Below are positions 57,280 to 60,234 of a stretch of 60,234 nt of DNA, piece after piece (the first letter of the stretch is position 1; each line of letters opens with the position of its first letter). The notes under the pieces are model-generated. The model had not been told where the DNA came from and did no database searches. It saw nothing but the letters and a program-made list of their open reading frames with translations. This DNA comes from Candidatus Faecalibacterium intestinigallinarum (GTDB taxonomy: Bacteria > Bacillota > Clostridia > Oscillospirales > Ruminococcaceae): assembly GCA_019113345.1 (NCBI GenBank), contig DXHQ01000020.1, positions 1-60,234 of the forward strand, in the 5' to 3' direction. The translations under genes were made by a program, and so were the position numbers.

Positions 57280-59613
57280 TCAGTAGGTCATCGAGTCGTC
57301 ATCCTCGTCGTCAGCGGCGGGGGCGGTCTCGACAACGGGCTTGGGCTCCTCCCGCTTGCGGAAGATGCCCTGCTGCAGGTTCCACAGGGCGTAGTACTTG
57401 CCCTCTTTCGCCATCAGCTCATCGTGGGTACCCTGCTCCACAATGCGGCCTTCATCCATCACGATGATCTGGTCACAGCCGCGGACGGTGGACAGGCGGT
57501 GGGCGACGATCAGCATCGAACGGTCGGCCAGCTGGTGGTAGATCATGTCAAAAATGGCATTCTCCGTCGCAAAGTCGAGGTTGGATGTCGATTCGTCCAG
57601 AATATAGAGGTTTGAGTCTTTCAGGAACGCCCGCGCCAGCGCGATGCGCTGCTTCTCACCGCCCGACAGGCCGTTGCCGGCTTCTTCCAGGTAGGTGTGG
57701 TATTGCAGCGGCAGCTTGCGGATGAAGTCGTGGGCGTCCGCCTTTTTGGCGGCCTCCTTGACTTCCTCCAGCGTCGCGTCGGGGCGCGAAATGCGGATGT
57801 TGTCCAGGATGGTCTTGCTGAAAAGCTCAATGTTCTGCGGTACGTAGGAAATGGCGCGGCGGACCGAAGCGTTGGTGTACTCGCTCAGGTTGACGCCGTT
57901 CACCCGAATCTCACCAGATTCCGGCTCGTAATACTTGAGCAGCATCTTGGTGATGGTGGACTTGCCGCTGCCCGAATGGCCCACCAGCGCCACCTTTTTC
58001 CCTGCGGGAATGGTAAAGCTGACGTGGTCCAGCGCGGGGTTGCGGTTGCCGTAACGGAAGGTCACGTCCCGGAACTCAATGTCGCCTTCGATCTGCTCGA
58101 GGTCGGTGTACTCCTGCTCGTCGGCGTTGGCCTGCTCGGCCTGGTAGTCCATGATCTCGGTCAGACGCTTCATCGAAATGGAGGCTTCCTGAATCTGCAA
58201 TTGCAGGTTGACCAGGTTGCCCACCGGGCTGGTAAAGTAGCTCGACAGGGTGCTGAACGCCATGAACGAGCCCAGGGTCATCTCCCCATTCAGGACCTGC
58301 ATGATGCCGATGTAGTAGGTCAGCATGCTGAACCCGGTGGAGATCAAAGAGGTAATCAGCGTCTGGGTGGTCGAGAGCTTGCTCGACCGGATGCTGATCT
58401 TGAGGCTTTTAATGTACTCCCGCTCGAGACGCTCGAGCTCGTTGTCCTCGCCGGCGTTGCACTTGATGGTCTCGATGCCGCGCAGGCCCTCGATCATCTG
58501 GCTGTTGAGGATGGACGCCTGCTGCATCGTCTCTTCGTTGATCTTCTTGTAGGGGCGCCGGTAGACCAGCACAAGCAGCAGGCTGACCAGCGTCATGAAC
58601 AGCGCGACCGAGAAGAGGGTGGCGTTCATCCGGAAGAGGATGATGCCGGTGATGACCGCCATCGAGATGTCCATGATCAGGCTCAGCGCAATGCTGGTGA
58701 AGATGGACTTGATGGTGTTGGCGTCGGAGTAACGGGTGGTGATATCGCCGGTCTTGCGGGTGGCAAAGAACTTCATGGGCAGATGGTAAATGTGCCCGAA
58801 GTATCCCAGCATCATCGGGATATCTATCTTGATGGACAGATGGACCAGGATCCACTGCCGCACGAAGGTGACAAATGCAGAGGTGACGCTGACCACGCTG
58901 AACACGAGGATCAAGGTCAGCAGCAGGTTATCCAGCCCGTAGGGCAGCACCTCATCCATCAATATCTTATTGAAGAGGGAGGATGCAATACCCAGGATGG
59001 TCAGGATGACCGAGCTGAGAATGGCGTAGGCAAAGAGCTTTTTCTGCGGCAGAAGCAGGTTCAGATACCGCTTGAACATGCTGCCCTGCTCCACCTTGCC
59101 GGGCTGGAAATCAGCCGTGGGGTTCAAAAGCAGCAGCACGCCGGTGAAGTTTTTGTAGAACTCGTCCAGCGTCATCCTGCGCAGCTCGGTGCCCGGGTCG
59201 CCCACGACGACGTATTCCTTGTTCTTGTACTTCTTGCCGGTCTTGTCGGCCTCCTCCTTGGCGGCGGTGACGTCCAGCATATGCTTGCGCCGGGCGCCCT
59301 CGTCGGGGATGGTGGTCTTTTTGAATACGACCACGAAGTGCGTTAACCCCTGGTCGGTGATCTCCTGCGCGATGCAGGGGAGGGAAAAGTCACTTAAAAA
59401 GTTTTCGCGGTCGACCCGGACGGCGGCTGTGGTGAAACCCAGCTCGTTTGCCGCCTTTTGCAGGCCGACGAGATTGGTGCCCTTCAGGTCGGTGCCCATC
59501 ATGTCACGCAGCCGCGTGATCGTGATTTCCTTTCTGTAATGGAGGCACACCATCGCAAGACAGGCGGCCGCGCAGTCTGTGGTGTCGTGCTGCCGCACAT
59601 AAGTATAGCGCAT
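57280..59613 (-). CDS. C39-peptidase ABC exporter (bacteriocin processing and export)
   Basis: A 777-residue peptidase-containing ABC transporter. The C39 domain opens RYTYVRQHDTTDCAAACLAM with catalytic Cys14; its His is in THFVVVFKKT (near residue 92) and the Asp in VVVGDPG. Residues about 190-480 form the six-helix membrane domain. The ATPase has GHSGSGKSTITKMLL (Walker A), ISYVPQNIELFSKTI, the signature NGLSGGEKQRIALARAF and Walker B YILDESTSNLD. It should cut the double-glycine leaders encoded next to it and export the products with the HlyD-type adaptor. It has its own promoter. Confidence 0.96.
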   Translation of the reverse strand: MRYTYVRQHDTTDCAAACLAMVCLHYRKEITITRLRDMMGTDLKGTNLVGLQKAANELGFTTAAVRVDRENFLSDFSLPCIAQEITDQGLTHFVVVFKKTTIPDEGARRKHMLDVTAAKEEADKTGKKYKNKEYVVVGDPGTELRRMTLDEFYKNFTGVLLLLNPTADFQPGKVEQGSMFKRYLNLLLPQKKLFAYAILSSVILTILGIASSLFNKILMDEVLPYGLDNLLLTLILVFSVVSVTSAFVTFVRQWILVHLSIKIDIPMMLGYFGHIYHLPMKFFATRKTGDITTRYSDANTIKSIFTSIALSLIMDISMAVITGIILFRMNATLFSVALFMTLVSLLLVLVYRRPYKKINEETMQQASILNSQMIEGLRGIETIKCNAGEDNELERLEREYIKSLKISIRSSKLSTTQTLITSLISTGFSMLTYYIGIMQVLNGEMTLGSFMAFSTLSSYFTSPVGNLVNLQLQIQEASISMKRLTEIMDYQAEQANADEQEYTDLEQIEGDIEFRDVTFRYGNRNPALDHVSFTIPAGKKVALVGHSGSGKSTITKMLLKYYEPESGEIRVNGVNLSEYTNASVRRAISYVPQNIELFSKTILDNIRISRPDATLEEVKEAAKKADAHDFIRKLPLQYHTYLEEAGNGLSGGEKQRIALARAFLKDSNLYILDESTSNLDFATENAIFDMIYHQLADRSMLIVAHRLSTVRGCDQIIVMDEGRIVEQGTHDELMAKEGKYYALWNLQQGIFRKREEPKPVVETAPAADDEDDDSMTY

Positions 59614-59703
59614 AGATGGTTCCTTTACAAGAGATACACGCGACGAACGGCCACGATCTCTTCAAATTCTATCAAGATTTTGTTCACACAGGACTATGGA
59701 CAC

Positions 59704-59732
59704 ATTTTATCATATTCTGCCCGAATTCACAA
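59704..59732 (-). promoter_or_regulatory. Promoter of the peptide export locus
   Basis: Minus strand: TTGTGA (59732-59727), 17-bp spacer, TAAAAT (59709-59704). Confidence 0.6.
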
Positions 59733-59802
59733 GAGGAAAATTGCTCCACCCCATGCAAAACCCGCGCTGTGTGCTGTCCCGCAGACAAAAGGGATTGACC
59801 CT

Positions 59803-59873
59803 ATAGCAGCACGCAGTCCTCTGCTTTGCCCTGCCCTGCGGAGAAACAGGACAAAGCAGAGGTCAGCTGCTAT
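59803..59873. repeat. Long imperfect hairpin upstream of the export locus
   Basis: Arms ATAGCAGC / GCTGCTAT, CCTCTGCTTTG / CAAAGCAGAGG and CCTG / CAGG pair over 23 bp with short asymmetries. No T run follows on either strand, so it is not an ordinary terminator. Confidence 0.75.
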
Positions 59874-60056
59874 CAAAAGAAGGGAGCGCCTACCCTTTGA
59901 TCGAGGTGCTGCGGCTCGCGGAGCCGTCAGGCTCTTAGAGCTCAAGTGTAGTTTACCACAATGCGACAGTTTCTTCAAGGGGCCATTTTCAATTTTCACC
60001 GAAAATGGGGCGGATTTCTGGCCAAAAAGCGCCGCCGGTTCTGTGCAGGATGCACA

Positions 60057-60089
60057 AAAAAGGGATGCGCCCCACCCGGGCCGCATCCC
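60057..60089 (-). terminator. Terminator of the tRNA-Asn gene
   Basis: Minus strand GGGATGCG / CGCATCCC, 12-base loop, then T run. Confidence 0.88.
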
Positions 60090-60092
60090 AAG

Positions 60093-60166
60093 CGCCTCTT
60101 GCCTGACTCGAACAGGCGACACCCTGATTAACAGTCAGGTGCTCTAACCGACTGAGCTAAAGAGGC
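60093..60166 (-). tRNA. tRNA-Asn (anticodon GTT)
   Basis: A 74-base cloverleaf on the minus strand: acceptor GCCTCTT / AAGAGGC with discriminator G, D-arm GCTC / GAGC, anticodon stem CCTGA / TCAGG with loop CTGTTAA, T-arm GCCTG / CAGGC with TTCGAGT. CCA is not encoded. Confidence 0.97.
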
Positions 60167-60186
60167 ATATCCACGTTGCAGGTGGT

Positions 60187-60215
60187 ATTATACCGCAACC
60201 GCCGCTTTTTTGCAA
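60187..60215 (-). promoter_or_regulatory. Promoter of tRNA-Asn
   Basis: Minus strand: TTGCAA (60215-60210), 17-bp spacer, TATAAT (60192-60187). Confidence 0.8.
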
Positions 60216-60234
60216 GCCCTATTTTGCAAAAAAG

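Larger units (their letters stand above)
59614..60056. other. Non-coding gap between exporter gene and tRNA
   Basis: Contains the exporter promoter, the long hairpin at 59803-59873, a GGCTC / GAGCC hairpin near 59914 and a CCATTTTC / GAAAATGG hairpin (59983-60008). No gene is supported. Confidence 0.55.

Noticed and set aside
57280-59613. Competence or quorum-sensing exporter (ComA type)
   Set aside because: No short pheromone gene, histidine kinase or response regulator is nearby; the cargo genes are large. A bacteriocin-like role fits better, though signalling is not excluded.

Overview
The window is GC-rich Firmicutes chromosome. Its gene content and local order (mazG-hup-rqcP-yabP-yabQ-divIC-yabR, a glmS ribozyme, cdaA-cdaR, hemZ, an LCP protein, a Bmp-type nucleoside transporter) fit the Oscillospiraceae/Ruminococcaceae, most like a Gemmiger, Subdoligranulum or Faecalibacterium relative. 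This placement is inferred from gene content and codon use; no marker gene was compared. Nearly all of it is ordinary, densely packed core chromosome.

Layout: 1-2.8 kb is accessory: two toxin-antitoxin pairs (RelB/YafQ, AbrB/PIN), a MITE-like hairpin element and an AT-richer lipoprotein gene. 3.1-6.8 kb holds an MraY-type transferase, a DUF6442/XRE regulatory pair and a one-carbon folate cluster. An orphan serine recombinase follows. 7.9-18.8 kb (minus strand) is a nucleoside salvage and uptake block: pyrimidine phosphorylase, a kinase-GNAT fusion, two permeases, ATPase and binding lipoprotein, cytidine deaminase, purine phosphorylase and an M23/LysM/G5 peptidase. 18.9-28.9 kb has an RluA-type synthase, the RNase P RNA, NAD synthetase, an LCP protein, phosphoglucomutase, and an aldo/keto reductase with a divergent LysR gene. 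29.3-43.6 kb is a very tight 11-gene run (ispDF, cdaA, cdaR, FAD enzyme, xpaC-like, recJ, relA, dtd, MBL hydrolase, hemZ, nucleoside kinase) that puts c-di-AMP and (p)ppGpp enzymes on one probable transcript. 43.7-50.6 kb is the mazG-yabR sporulation/division synteny block plus an rRNA methyltransferase and two uncharacterised proteins. glmS follows behind its self-cleaving ribozyme.

52.9-59.6 kb (minus strand) is a peptide export locus: a C39-peptidase ABC exporter, two paralogous 126-129 residue proteins with double-glycine leaders, a GyrI-like protein, an HlyD-type adaptor and an Ig-repeat membrane-anchored protein. The secreted parts would be about 105-108 residues, larger than usual class II bacteriocins, and I do not recognise the family. 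A tRNA-Asn ends the window.

The two most interesting items are this export locus and a structured intergenic element of about 190-207 bp. The element is present in three diverged copies (14165-14354, 20380-20586, 52699-52891). Its loops are conserved while at least five stems change on both arms together. Its last hairpin also occurs alone as a terminator at 10264-10302. It behaves like a real RNA family of the genome, always lying downstream of a gene in the same orientation. A further genome-wide feature is that most promoters I could place carry a TTGC-type -35 box (TTGCAA/TTGCAT/TTGCAG) instead of TTGACA.
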